DNA from: a virus
Reading direction: 5' to 3' (one strand)
DNA: 20,952 nucleotides
Virus record (IMG/VR): IMGVR_UViG_3300049793_000240
Span: 1 to 20,952 of that record
In this document: piece by piece, positions 14,117 to 20,952 of the stretch
Layout of the letters: each line of letters begins with the position of its first letter
Numbering within the stretch: position 1 is the stretch's first letter
Notes under the pieces: generated by a model
The model's input: only the letters and a program-made list of their open reading frames with translations
Told to the model about the DNA's origin: nothing
The model's database searches: none
Made by a program: the position numbers and the translations under genes

Positions 14117-15073
14117 ATGAAGAAACTAACTAAATTTACGCTGAGCTTAGCGCTCACTGCTTTACTGGCAGTGATTCCTGCGAAAGCCACGCCAATCAAA
14201 AAGATCATTCTAACTTCAGAAAACACACTTGTTCTTAATGGTGTTATCGAAGGCGCTTCAGTAGCGGAAGTTATAACTAAAGCTAAAGAGCTTGATAGCG
14301 ATAGCATTGTTGGAGCTATTACTGGCAAAAACAAAAAACCGATCTATCTTTATTTACGTACTCCAGGTGGAGAGATCCAATCTGGTCTTGAAATGTTTGA
14401 AGCTCTTCAAGGTCTTAACCGTCCAATAGATACGATCACTAACTTTGCAGCTTCTATGGGTTTCCAAACTGTTCAAAATCTTGGAAAAAGATATATTACT
14501 CAAAGCGGTACTTTAATGTCCCACAGAGCTTCTGGTGGATTTGAAGGTAGTTTTGGTGGACAAAAACCGAGTCCATTAGATTCTCAGAAAAACTTTTGGG
14601 AACAACGTCTTTACGAAATGGACATGAAAACCGTAGAACGTACTAAAGGTAAACAGACTCTTGCTTCTTATCAAGCTCAATACGCTCCTGATATGTGGAT
14701 TACTGGTTCTCAAGCTGTAACTCAAGGTTATGCTGATGAAATCGTTCAAATTCAATGTGATAAAACTCTATCTGGAGTAACAACTAAAACTGTTAATTTC
14801 ATGGGTTTAATCAATATTAATTACGATCTTGATAATTGTCCTCTTAATTCTGCTCCAATGAATATAAGAGTTGCTCGTATCGCGACAAATAAAGGTGAAA
14901 TGGACTTCGGTAAGTTCCAAGTAGCTAACGGTGGATACGGAGTTGATTGTCTTGTTGCTGCTGCAACTGATAAAACTAAGCTTTGTGCTAGTAATACAGC
15001 TATTAGAATGAAAAAATCAATAGCCTTAAAAACGATTTCCGTAATCAATTTATGGATGTTAGAGGCCAAGTAA
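14117..15073 (+). CDS. Exported ClpP-like serine peptidase
   Basis: Serine peptidase of the ClpP/crotonase fold with an N-terminal Sec signal: MKKLT, a hydrophobic stretch (about 8-20) and PAKA-TP, giving predicted cleavage after A24. The peptidase core has YLYLRTPGGEIQSGLEMF (like YINSPGG of ClpP), TNFAASMGFQ with nucleophile S113, LMSHRASGG with H136, and GYADEIV with D207, so the triad appears complete. Residues 212-318 form an extra C-terminal domain with four cysteines that could pair outside the cytoplasm. ClpP is about 200 residues and not exported; a periplasmic or membrane-facing role such as lysis, superinfection exclusion or envelope alteration is possible. A prohead protease is less likely given the signal. 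It has its own upstream motif and ribosome site, and the next gene lies 18 bases on. Confidence 0.8.
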   Translation: MKKLTKFTLSLALTALLAVIPAKATPIKKIILTSENTLVLNGVIEGASVAEVITKAKELDSDSIVGAITGKNKKPIYLYLRTPGGEIQSGLEMFEALQGLNRPIDTITNFAASMGFQTVQNLGKRYITQSGTLMSHRASGGFEGSFGGQKPSPLDSQKNFWEQRLYEMDMKTVERTKGKQTLASYQAQYAPDMWITGSQAVTQGYADEIVQIQCDKTLSGVTTKTVNFMGLININYDLDNCPLNSAPMNIRVARIATNKGEMDFGKFQVANGGYGVDCLVAAATDKTKLCASNTAIRMKKSIALKTISVINLWMLEAK

Positions 15074-15091
15074 AGAACGTAAGATACTAAT

Positions 15092-15343
15092 ATGCCATTA
15101 ATTGTCTACGCATGTAAATGCGGCAACATTGATAAAAAATTTTTAAGGCAGGCCAAAGATGCGCCTGCCTTTTTTCTTTGCCCTAAATGCAATGAAAATG
15201 ATATGAAAAAACAGTTGTCTTCTCCCACTTCTTCTAGTAAGATCACAGTAGATAATGGTGTCCAAGCTCGCGCAGTCGAGATTACGCCAGATATTATTGA
15301 GATTAACAAAGCTAGATCCGAAAAGGATTATAGAGAGGATTAA
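15092..15343 (+). CDS. FmdB-like zinc-ribbon protein
   Basis: An 83-residue protein with the FmdB-type layout: MPLIVYACKCGNIDKKF, then LCPKCNENDMKKQLSSP, giving Cys pairs C8/C10 and C30/C33 for a zinc ribbon, and a polar tail (NKARSEKDYRED). Proteins of this family are common small phage genes, but their role is not established; many are annotated as regulatory on weak grounds. It abuts the gp46-like gene (TAAATG), so the two are probably co-translated. No convincing ribosome site precedes ATG 15092. The striking point is that its codons 19-28 form a perfect intrinsic terminator (15145-15175), so expression of this gene and of the next may depend on read-through. Confidence 0.8.
   Translation: MPLIVYACKCGNIDKKFLRQAKDAPAFFLCPKCNENDMKKQLSSPTSSSKITVDNGVQARAVEITPDIIEINKARSEKDYRED
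15145..15175 (+). terminator. Intrinsic terminator inside the zinc-ribbon coding sequence
   Basis: Left arm AAGGCAGGC (15145-15153) and right arm GCCTGCCTT (15163-15171) pair perfectly over nine base pairs, seven of them GC-rich (GGCAGGC/GCCTGCC), around a nine-base loop. A run of six T (15170-15175), then C and three more T, follows. An A/T tract (AAAAAATTTTTAA) precedes it, so the reverse strand could terminate too. It lies about 70 bases downstream of the peptidase stop, where a terminator for that gene would be expected. Confidence 0.75.
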
Positions 15344-17557
15344 ATGTTAAAGCTTAAAAAGCTGACCCTAGGCGGAATTGCTACGTTTGTCGATAGACAG
15401 ACTGTGTATTTCGACCGATTAGGTCATTTAATTCAGTTTGACGGTGAAAATCGAAATACTGGAGGTTCTTCTGGAGCAGCTAAATCTAGCGTATTCAACG
15501 CTTTGGATTACCTTCTTGGCGTCAACGATCTTCCTACTACCGTTCTTCAATCTCGTCATACAAAAGAAAAAATTTTCGTAGAAGGCGAGTTCGACTGGGA
15601 TGGCAAAAACGTAATCATCACTCGCGCTGCTAAATTAGCTATTGATGTCGATGGTAATATCACGACTGGTTCTTCCGATCTTACTGAAGAGTTGCTTGAT
15701 AAGATTCTAGGGATGCCTCGTAAAGTTTTCCGTAAAATTCTCCATAAACGCCAGAAAGAGGGCGGATTTTTTCTTGAATTCACACCTAAAGAAACATATA
15801 CATTTTTAACAGACGCAATGGATCTATCGGCTGAGCGTAAAAAGCTCGAAAAAGTCGAAGCTAAACTTTCTGAGCTTGAAAAATCTAAAGTCTCAAAAGA
15901 GACCGCAGTTACTAGTCTTCAATCATCAGTTAAAGCTACCCAGGAATCTATTTTGGCCTTGGGTTTAGCCCCAATCAGAGATATTCATCAAGCAGTTATT
16001 TTGGAACTTAAAACCAAGATGGATGCCAGCGCTGGAGCTTTAATAAAGGTTCAAGAAGACCATAAATCAACAAATGAACTGTTGGATAGCCAACGACCAA
16101 TTCTGATCCCTAACCCAATCCTAGAGACTGCAGAGCAGCTTCCACAGCCGGTCCTGGAAGAGGCCACTTTAAATAATCAAGATATAATTGCAACACTTGA
16201 AAGTCAGATCGCTACTTTAGCTCAAGAGATTAATGATCTGAGACAAGCTGAAGCTGATAGAATTAAGAAAGTTACCACTGCAATCCAAGAAAGAAAGCTT
16301 ACTTTATCCGTTTTATCGCACAAATGTACGATATCTGTTACAGCCAAAGATGAAGCGGTCAAACTTGCCGGTGAAATTAAGAAAATTAGAGATGCAATTT
16401 GTCCAACCTGTGAACAAAGCTGGATTACCGAGACCGCAAAAGTAAAAGAAACCGAATTATTGAACCGATTAGCTCAATTTAAGATCCAAATTCAAGAAGG
16501 TGTGACTGCAGAAAATAGCATCGAAATCACTAAATCAGAGATAGAATTGCTCGAAAAAGAGCTAATTCCGCAAGGTTTAGCTGCAATTTCGGTAAAAATT
16601 GATGACTCAGCACGCTATAATTCGCAAATTAATGAAGAAAAGGCTAAAGCAAACGCATATAAAGCCGAAATTTCTATAAAAAACGCTGAAATTCTTAAAA
16701 ATCATACTGAAAAACAGAAGGTGATCAATAATGAAGTATCGAATCGTAATGCTGGTATTCTTGCTGATATTTCTATTAGAAATAAAGCGGCTTCTGACGA
16801 ATATCAGTTCAAAGTTACTGCCGTCAGAGAAACTCAAGCCCGTGAACTAGATCAAGCTAGAGGCCAAGCTGACGTGGATCGCAGAGCTTTTGAGGCAGCT
16901 GCTAATAAACTTAAAGCTTTCACTGATTATTTAGCTCGTTATGAGTCATCTCTTAAAGCCATGAAAGAGCAAGAAACGAATTACCTCGCATCTTTGGCTA
17001 CAGCTGAAGCTGAATTGGCGAAACTTTTGCAAGAAATTTTAATGGCTGAAGAACTCCGTAAAGCTGTGAAACTATTCATATCTATTTCATTTGATGGCGC
17101 TCTTGAGAGTATCGGAGATGCAGCTACGAGAATTATTCGTTGCGTTCCTACCATGGTTAGTGCTACAATACAGCTAGAAGGTCAGAAAGAGACAAAAGAT
17201 GGCAAAATAAAAGAAGAAATAAATGCCGTTATCAGTATGAACGGCGATATTGGAATTCCTATTAAATCGCTATCTGGTGGAGAAAGATCTGCAGTAGATA
17301 TAGCTGTTGATTTAGCGGTGATTGAATTCATCGAAGAAGAGTCGGCCAAAGGAATAGATGTTTTTATTCTTGATGAACCTTTTACGGGATTGGGCCCAGT
17401 AGAAATTGAGCCAGTTTTGGAATTATTGAAAAATTTAACCAGTACCAAGAAATTGATTATCGTGGATCACAATGCGGAAGTCAAAGAAATGGTCAGCGAT
17501 AGGTTAGTAGTCGTTAGGGAAGGTAACTCTAGTACGATTGCAAACCAGGAGAATTAG
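15344..17557 (+). CDS. Rad50/SbcC-type ATPase subunit, T4 gp46-like
   Basis: SMC-like ATPase that partners the Mre11/SbcD subunit at 12033 in DNA-end resection. The 737 residues show an N-terminal P-loop region (34-49), a long coiled coil (about 165-560) interrupted by a zinc hook CPTC (C353, C356) where two molecules join, and a C-terminal ATPase half. That half has signature SLSGGERSAVD (642-652), Walker B FILDEPF (D677, E678) and switch histidine IIVDHN. The P-loop reads GGSSGAAKSS, with alanine at 46 where GxxxxGK[ST] has glycine, which is unusual. Length is greater than T4 gp46 (about 560) and shorter than E. coli SbcC (about 1050). It directly follows the zinc-ribbon gene and precedes a 115-residue unknown with an AGGAG site. 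Confidence 0.92.
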   Translation: MLKLKKLTLGGIATFVDRQTVYFDRLGHLIQFDGENRNTGGSSGAAKSSVFNALDYLLGVNDLPTTVLQSRHTKEKIFVEGEFDWDGKNVIITRAAKLAIDVDGNITTGSSDLTEELLDKILGMPRKVFRKILHKRQKEGGFFLEFTPKETYTFLTDAMDLSAERKKLEKVEAKLSELEKSKVSKETAVTSLQSSVKATQESILALGLAPIRDIHQAVILELKTKMDASAGALIKVQEDHKSTNELLDSQRPILIPNPILETAEQLPQPVLEEATLNNQDIIATLESQIATLAQEINDLRQAEADRIKKVTTAIQERKLTLSVLSHKCTISVTAKDEAVKLAGEIKKIRDAICPTCEQSWITETAKVKETELLNRLAQFKIQIQEGVTAENSIEITKSEIELLEKELIPQGLAAISVKIDDSARYNSQINEEKAKANAYKAEISIKNAEILKNHTEKQKVINNEVSNRNAGILADISIRNKAASDEYQFKVTAVRETQARELDQARGQADVDRRAFEAAANKLKAFTDYLARYESSLKAMKEQETNYLASLATAEAELAKLLQEILMAEELRKAVKLFISISFDGALESIGDAATRIIRCVPTMVSATIQLEGQKETKDGKIKEEINAVISMNGDIGIPIKSLSGGERSAVDIAVDLAVIEFIEEESAKGIDVFILDEPFTGLGPVEIEPVLELLKNLTSTKKLIIVDHNAEVKEMVSDRLVVVREGNSSTIANQEN

Positions 17558-17905
17558 ATGTCTAACTTGGATTTGATTGAACAGGAAATTCGGCAGTATC
17601 TGGAAGATCAGGATAACCTGAGTAGAGCAGATCGTTACGTTCACCTGAAAGCCATATTCGATAAACATTTAGCGATGGAAAAAACTGAACATATATTGAC
17701 AATGAGTGATTTGCAGAGTATTATAGGTACTGCGAAACAGAATTTTGTCAATTTAACCTTGCCAATGACTATTTCAAACAAAGCAGTAAGTCCTAACGAT
17801 ACCACTAATGTAGCCGTTGTACAGTCTGTGATATCTTATCTAAACAAAGCTGGTATTCTTAGAAAATTAGTTAAATTCGATATAACAACAAAAACAAACA
17901 AATAG
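17558..17905 (+). CDS. Small hypothetical protein after gp46-like gene
   Basis: A 115-residue protein starting one codon-length after the ATPase stop (TAGATG), with AGGAGAATT inside the ATPase tail as ribosome site. It has a charged helical first half (LIEQEIRQYLEDQDNLSRAD) and a second half that ends with a helix and a basic strand (VISYLNKAGILRKLVKFDI). No signal, membrane segment or Cys motif. Function unknown; tight linkage suggests co-expression with the end-processing ATPase. Confidence 0.65.
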   Translation: MSNLDLIEQEIRQYLEDQDNLSRADRYVHLKAIFDKHLAMEKTEHILTMSDLQSIIGTAKQNFVNLTLPMTISNKAVSPNDTTNVAVVQSVISYLNKAGILRKLVKFDITTKTNK

Positions 17906-17914
17906 GAGAATCTG

Positions 17915-18130
17915 ATGGAACCTGAAGTAAAGAAAGAAACACTTAAAATGGACCCTAAACTGCGTACTAGAGCCATGGTTAATTCTGGTATCTTAGCTCT
18001 TCAGTTTGGATTAGTGTCTCTTTTGAGTCTTAAAACTGGTCAAACATTTATGGGAATTATTGGCTTATTAGCCACTATTGGTACAGTTAACGATACCTTA
18101 ACTTTTTACTACGTAAATAAGGAGAAATAG
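17915..18130 (+). CDS. Small two-helix membrane protein
   Basis: A 71-residue protein with a charged N-terminus (MEPEVKKETLKMDPKLRTR), two hydrophobic segments (about 22-38 and 45-60) separated by a short turn (KTGQT), and a basic C-terminus (VNKEK). This is the topology of a small inner-membrane protein with both ends in the cytoplasm. Size and topology overlap with class II holins, but there is no endolysin nearby, so a holin call would be a guess. The start has AGGAGAAT at the right distance (17905-17912). It is followed two bases later by the coiled-coil gene at 18133. Confidence 0.7.
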   Translation: MEPEVKKETLKMDPKLRTRAMVNSGILALQFGLVSLLSLKTGQTFMGIIGLLATIGTVNDTLTFYYVNKEK

Positions 18131-18132
18131 AA

Positions 18133-18414
18133 ATGCGTGACGAAAAATTAGAAAGCAAAGTTTACAAACTTCCAGGCGGAAAAGAATTTAAAGAAGAAGC
18201 TGACAGAAAAAGTGTCGCTGATCTTGAAGATTCTATCGTAAGACTTCAAAAAGGTCTTGATGAGTCTCGTCTTCATAAAGAAGAAAACGTAGCTCTTCGT
18301 AATGCGAAAGACGAAGTAGCTGAATTATCTGGGCCTTACAATGACGTTGAAAAAGCTGTCAAAATTAAGACCAAATATATGATCGAACTTTTAAAAGAAA
18401 AAGGTAAAGCTTAA
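18133..18414 (+). CDS. Small charged helical protein
   Basis: A 93-residue, almost entirely helical protein rich in Lys and Glu, with heptad-like hydrophobic spacing (VADLEDSIVRLQKGLDESRL and a C-terminal helix VKIKTKYMIELLKEKGKA), probably a coiled-coil oligomer. AAGGAGAAA precedes the start. Its TAA shares its last A with the RuvC-like ATG (TAATG). No recognised family. Linkage to the membrane protein before it might indicate a pair acting at the membrane, but nothing in the sequence proves this. Confidence 0.65.
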   Translation: MRDEKLESKVYKLPGGKEFKEEADRKSVADLEDSIVRLQKGLDESRLHKEENVALRNAKDEVAELSGPYNDVEKAVKIKTKYMIELLKEKGKA

Positions 18415-19046
18415 TGGATTCAATGCGCGTACTCTCTTTAGATATGTCTTCTAAAACCGGATGGGCGTTAATTACCTCATCCGATGAAGGCTATTCTTTA
18501 GTTGAATCGGGTATTATTCTTAAGTCATCTGAGCCAACTGGTCAGTATCCATCCAACTATGTTGAATGGGCCTATCAGGTCTTTGGTGAGATAGAATCTC
18601 TTATCGAAAGGCTCAAACCAGATGCTCTGGTTATTGAAGAAACTGTTGCGGGATCTAAGCAGGTCTATTCTCAGAAAATTCTGGAATGGATTCACTTTTT
18701 GGTCGCACAATTCATTAGAAAGACTGGGATTAAGGCTACCTATTTACTTACTGGGTCTTGGCGTTCTGAAGTTGGTTGTATCATGACCAAAACAGAAAGG
18801 AACCGTAATAAAGAGGTTCGTGAACAGAAAAAAGCCAAAGAAAAAGAGACTGGCGTCAAGCCGATGGCTGCCTATGATATAAATGGAAAGAGAATAGGAT
18901 TGATTAACAAGAAACACGTCAACATCCGAAGAGCTAATGAGGTATTTGAAAAGTTCCTCAAAAAGCCACTTCAAAAGAAAGATGAAGATGAGGCAGATGC
19001 CATGTTACTTGCCTACTGTTACCATTTACGGAGAACTAAGATATGA
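18414..19046 (+). CDS. RuvC-fold Holliday junction resolvase-like nuclease
   Basis: RNase H-fold nuclease resembling RuvC and phage crossover resolvases, which cut four-way DNA junctions. The acidic motifs are in order: LSLDMSSKTGWAL with D10, ALVIEETVAG with E75/E76, and KDEDEADAMLLAYCY with D192 and D195. A basic, Lys-rich stretch (about 126-150) between motifs two and three may contact DNA. At 210 residues it is a little longer than RuvC (about 173). ATG 18414 couples to the preceding stop; ATG 18423 (MRVLSLD) is an alternative. It is the second probable junction resolvase here besides the endonuclease VII homologue. Its TGA overlaps the next ATG (ATGA). Transposase-like or other RNase H nucleases are less likely given length. 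Confidence 0.8.
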   Translation: MDSMRVLSLDMSSKTGWALITSSDEGYSLVESGIILKSSEPTGQYPSNYVEWAYQVFGEIESLIERLKPDALVIEETVAGSKQVYSQKILEWIHFLVAQFIRKTGIKATYLLTGSWRSEVGCIMTKTERNRNKEVREQKKAKEKETGVKPMAAYDINGKRIGLINKKHVNIRRANEVFEKFLKKPLQKKDEDEADAMLLAYCYHLRRTKI

Positions 19047-20011
19047 ACAATTATTTTAACCAAGATGAAGACGACGGACAAGACTTCCGTGACATCCCAG
19101 ATGAAGTGTCTGGTCATGATGCTGGTGTGCCTCAAGTGCGTGTAAATCGCCCTATAGCGCCTCCACAGCAAGCGCAACAAGCACCGGAGCCTGAAGTGGA
19201 ATATGAAGAAGAACAGTCTGACGAAGAAGAAGATTTTAGTAGTCTTCTAAGTGACGCTCGTTCTCGTATGGAACAGGGCCGTCTTTATGAAATGCTTATG
19301 GACCACGATATTTTCGCTGGTGCAGATGCAGATGAAAAAGCCATTAAATTCGTAACTAAGCAAATTCGTATGTTCGCCAAAGAACGTATGGAAATCATGC
19401 TTGGTATGCGCCAAGAACCTTCTAAAGTTCAAGCGTTTAACGCGGCAGATTTCCCGTTTAACGACATAGAAGTTGCAGCGCTTAAAGATCTAGCTTATGT
19501 TGCTACGAAAGGCGCTTCATCTCGCGATGAAGCTCAAACTTTTACTCCTCAAGCAGCTCCTGCACCGAGACGTACTGGGTTGAATCCTATCGCAGTAAAA
19601 CAAGCTCCAAAACCAGCAGCAAGACCTTCAGCTCCACCAGCTAGAGCGGCAGCACCTGCACCTAAGCCTTTAGCCCAAAAAGCAGCAGCGCCGGTTAAAC
19701 GTGATCCTAAGACAGAAGCCGCTATTGAGCGTATTCTTCAAGAAGAAGGGATTACACGCGAGGAATATGAACGTCAATATCCACCAGGATACAAGTCTTT
19801 ACCTAAACCACTCAATAATATGAATGAGCAGGAATTAGCTGAATGGAGACGACAGGACGCATTAAAAACAAACGCTCAAGTTAAGAGTAATTTTGCTATT
19901 CCAATGCCAACAGCGGAACAAGAAGAAATGCTACATACTCAACGCGCAAATACAGCAGCTCAAAACCCACAAATGCAAGTTTTAATGGCCGCATTAACTA
20001 AAAAGAAATAG
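19043..20011 (+). CDS. Acidic, proline/alanine-rich protein, unknown
   Basis: A 322-residue protein I cannot assign. It has an acidic disordered N-terminus (1-65, with EVEYEEEQSDEEEDF), a compact predicted helical domain (about 66-165, SLLSDARSRMEQGRLYEMLM onward), a Pro/Ala/Lys-rich linker (about 168-220, with repeated APAPKP-like units), and a helical C-terminus (225-322). The modular layout with a flexible linker resembles scaffolding or DNA-transaction tethering proteins, but no motif decides. The start is coupled to the RuvC-like stop (ATGA) with CGGAGAAC upstream inside that gene. More G/C-rich codons in the linker reflect the Pro/Ala content rather than clear transfer. Confidence 0.7.
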   Translation: MNNYFNQDEDDGQDFRDIPDEVSGHDAGVPQVRVNRPIAPPQQAQQAPEPEVEYEEEQSDEEEDFSSLLSDARSRMEQGRLYEMLMDHDIFAGADADEKAIKFVTKQIRMFAKERMEIMLGMRQEPSKVQAFNAADFPFNDIEVAALKDLAYVATKGASSRDEAQTFTPQAAPAPRRTGLNPIAVKQAPKPAARPSAPPARAAAPAPKPLAQKAAAPVKRDPKTEAAIERILQEEGITREEYERQYPPGYKSLPKPLNNMNEQELAEWRRQDALKTNAQVKSNFAIPMPTAEQEEMLHTQRANTAAQNPQMQVLMAALTKKK

Positions 20012-20033
20012 TAACTACTAAGGAGAATGGAAA

Positions 20034-20588
20034 ATGAACCAACAAACAGACAAACGCACAGCTTCACAACGTATCGACGACATGGAAAGAGGCTTAATGG
20101 CACTTTACCAAACAGCTGACAACATGGCTCGTGACATGATGACTATCAAAGAAGCTATCAAATTACTTGGTAACAAACTTGATTCAGTCGTTAAAGCATC
20201 AGCTAATGGAGAAGCTCTGAACGACGAAGTTATCGCCAGAATCATGGTCGAAAATAACGTAGAAGAATTGAAAGAAAAAGTAACTAATCTAGTGAACCAA
20301 GGTGTTCTAGTTGCCGTAGAAGAAGTTGGACCAAACAGCTTCGTAGTTGGTCGTGAGATCGCTGAAGACGGATCTGTAGCTAACCCTCGTATGCAGTTCG
20401 TAGTATCTGCTCTTCAAGGTGAAGTGAAAGATAAGTTCCCTGGATCTAAAGTTGGGGAAACTCTTGAGCTACAAGAAGGGAAATGGAAATTTGAAATTCA
20501 AGAAGTTTACAATATCCAAACTCCTGAACAACAAGCTTCTGCTCCTGCAGAATCTTCTGAAGAGGCAGCTGCTCCATCTGAATCGTAA
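20034..20588 (+). CDS. Coiled-coil protein with possible FKBP-like C-terminal domain
   Basis: A 184-residue protein with an excellent ribosome site (AAGGAG). Residues about 10-60 are a helix with heptad spacing (QRIDDMERGLMALYQTADNM), about 72-95 a second helix, and about 90-162 a beta-rich domain. KDKFPGSKVGETLELQEGKW followed by KFEIQEVYNI resembles in shape the GreA/FKBP C-terminal strand-turn-strand pattern (G-x-x-VGD-x-V ... -Y-x-I-x-x-V). The tail is Ala/Glu/Ser-rich and disordered. A transcription-factor or peptidyl-prolyl-isomerase role would be speculation. It stands 22 bases after the preceding gene, with no visible promoter motif, and may be made in quantity given its ribosome site. 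Confidence 0.65.
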   Translation: MNQQTDKRTASQRIDDMERGLMALYQTADNMARDMMTIKEAIKLLGNKLDSVVKASANGEALNDEVIARIMVENNVEELKEKVTNLVNQGVLVAVEEVGPNSFVVGREIAEDGSVANPRMQFVVSALQGEVKDKFPGSKVGETLELQEGKWKFEIQEVYNIQTPEQQASAPAESSEEAAAPSES

Positions 20589-20603
20589 CACTAGGATTTG
20601 GTA

Positions 20604-20952
20604 ATGAAAAAAATAAAGAAAAAGACTGTAAAGTCGGTGGACAACAAATCCGCCGACAGACAGCTAGAAGTTCTATTGGCTTATATTGGCCTAATAGAAA
20701 TTGGAACTCTCTTTCCTTCGCTTACTGACCTTAAAGAAGTCGGTATTACCAGGGAACGTGTTAGACATGGATTTAACACTTTGGCAGGACTAAGAAAAGC
20801 TGCTATGGAAGAGTTTCCAAGTTCTTTTGAAGGTACGATCCATTTGGACGACTATCTATCAGACAAAAATCTCGAAAAACTCAACAAGAGAATCGCTAGA
20901 AATGAAAGGTTCGTTATTACGACTGCAGTTTCTGGCCAAACAGCTCATCTTG
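20604..20952 (+). CDS. Unknown protein, 3'-truncated by window edge
   Basis: An ATG 15 bases after the preceding stop opens a frame of 116 codons that runs off the right edge with no stop. The product starts with a basic tail (MKKIKKKTVKSVDNKSADRQ) and then a helical region of possible helix-turn-helix type: LIEIGTLFPSLTDLKEVGIT followed by RERVRHGFNTLAGLRKAAMEEF. A linker follows and then RFVITTAVSGQTAHL, which looks like the first strand of a new alpha/beta domain with a Gly-containing loop. I recall similar helix-turn-helix plus 'ITTAV' layouts in other phage proteins but cannot name a family. The ribosome site is weak (TAGGATTTGG). Confidence 0.65.
   Translation, partial: MKKIKKKTVKSVDNKSADRQLEVLLAYIGLIEIGTLFPSLTDLKEVGITRERVRHGFNTLAGLRKAAMEEFPSSFEGTIHLDDYLSDKNLEKLNKRIARNERFVITTAVSGQTAHL

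Noticed and set aside
13819-14334. 171-codon open frame on the minus strand
   Set aside because: It is antisense to the helix-turn-helix and peptidase genes, crosses the gap holding their TGATATA motif and ribosome site, and its composition looks like the reverse of coding sequence. No minus-strand gene is otherwise present.
17915-18130. Holin call for the 71-residue membrane protein
   Set aside because: Topology alone fits, but no endolysin or spanin is nearby and there is no family motif, so it is listed only as a membrane protein.
1-20952. tRNA genes, CRISPR arrays, insertion sequences and attachment sites
   Set aside because: No gap is long enough for a CRISPR array or insertion sequence, no cloverleaf-like sequence was noticed, and no integrase or long terminal repeats are visible.

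Overview
The window is a continuous, densely packed, all plus-strand block of a tailed double-stranded DNA phage (Caudoviricetes). Genes abut or overlap by a few bases and no gap exceeds about 60 bases. The evidence for a phage is a large terminase, a portal and a MuF-like head protein in one cluster, together with phage-type recombination and transcription genes. A clear Sec-type signal peptide on one product and GGAG-type ribosome sites suggest a bacterial, probably Gram-negative, host. I cannot name the host or the phage genus.

Layout. 1-1500: the C-terminal two thirds of a phage GroEL-like chaperonin, then a small Cys-containing basic ORF. 1457-8502: head and packaging module with TerL, a beta-rich probable virion protein, portal, an HNH endonuclease intruding between portal and the next gene, two unknown small proteins and a MuF-domain minor head protein. 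8536-11639: a UvsW-like helicase, a divergent sigma factor, and a protein I read as a GroES-like co-chaperonin. 11639-17557: endonuclease VII family nuclease, Mre11/SbcD-type nuclease (T4 gp47-like), two unknowns (one with a helix-turn-helix), an exported ClpP-like serine peptidase, an FmdB-like zinc ribbon and the Rad50/SbcC-type ATPase (T4 gp46-like). 17558-20952: small unknowns, a two-helix membrane protein, a RuvC-fold resolvase, a proline/alanine-rich protein, a coiled-coil protein, and a gene running off the right edge.

How it works together. The left half packages DNA through the portal; the chaperonin pair probably folds phage proteins, as gp31 does with host GroEL in T4. The right half is a T4-like recombination kit: gp46/gp47 end processing, a UvsW-like branch-migration helicase and two junction resolvases. 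The sigma factor has a recognisable region 2 but ends where region 4.2 should begin. Four of the six intergenic gaps of 20 bases or more contain TGATATA, an extended -10-like motif with no visible -35 element. Together these suggest a T4 gp55-style late transcription system.

Most notable observations: (1) the sigma factor and TGATATA pairing; (2) the HNH gene appears to have inserted at the ATG where portal and the next gene overlapped, capturing the old portal C-terminus; (3) a strong intrinsic terminator lies inside the coding sequence of the zinc-ribbon gene just before the gp46-like gene; (4) a signal-peptide-bearing ClpP-like peptidase lies within the recombination cluster.
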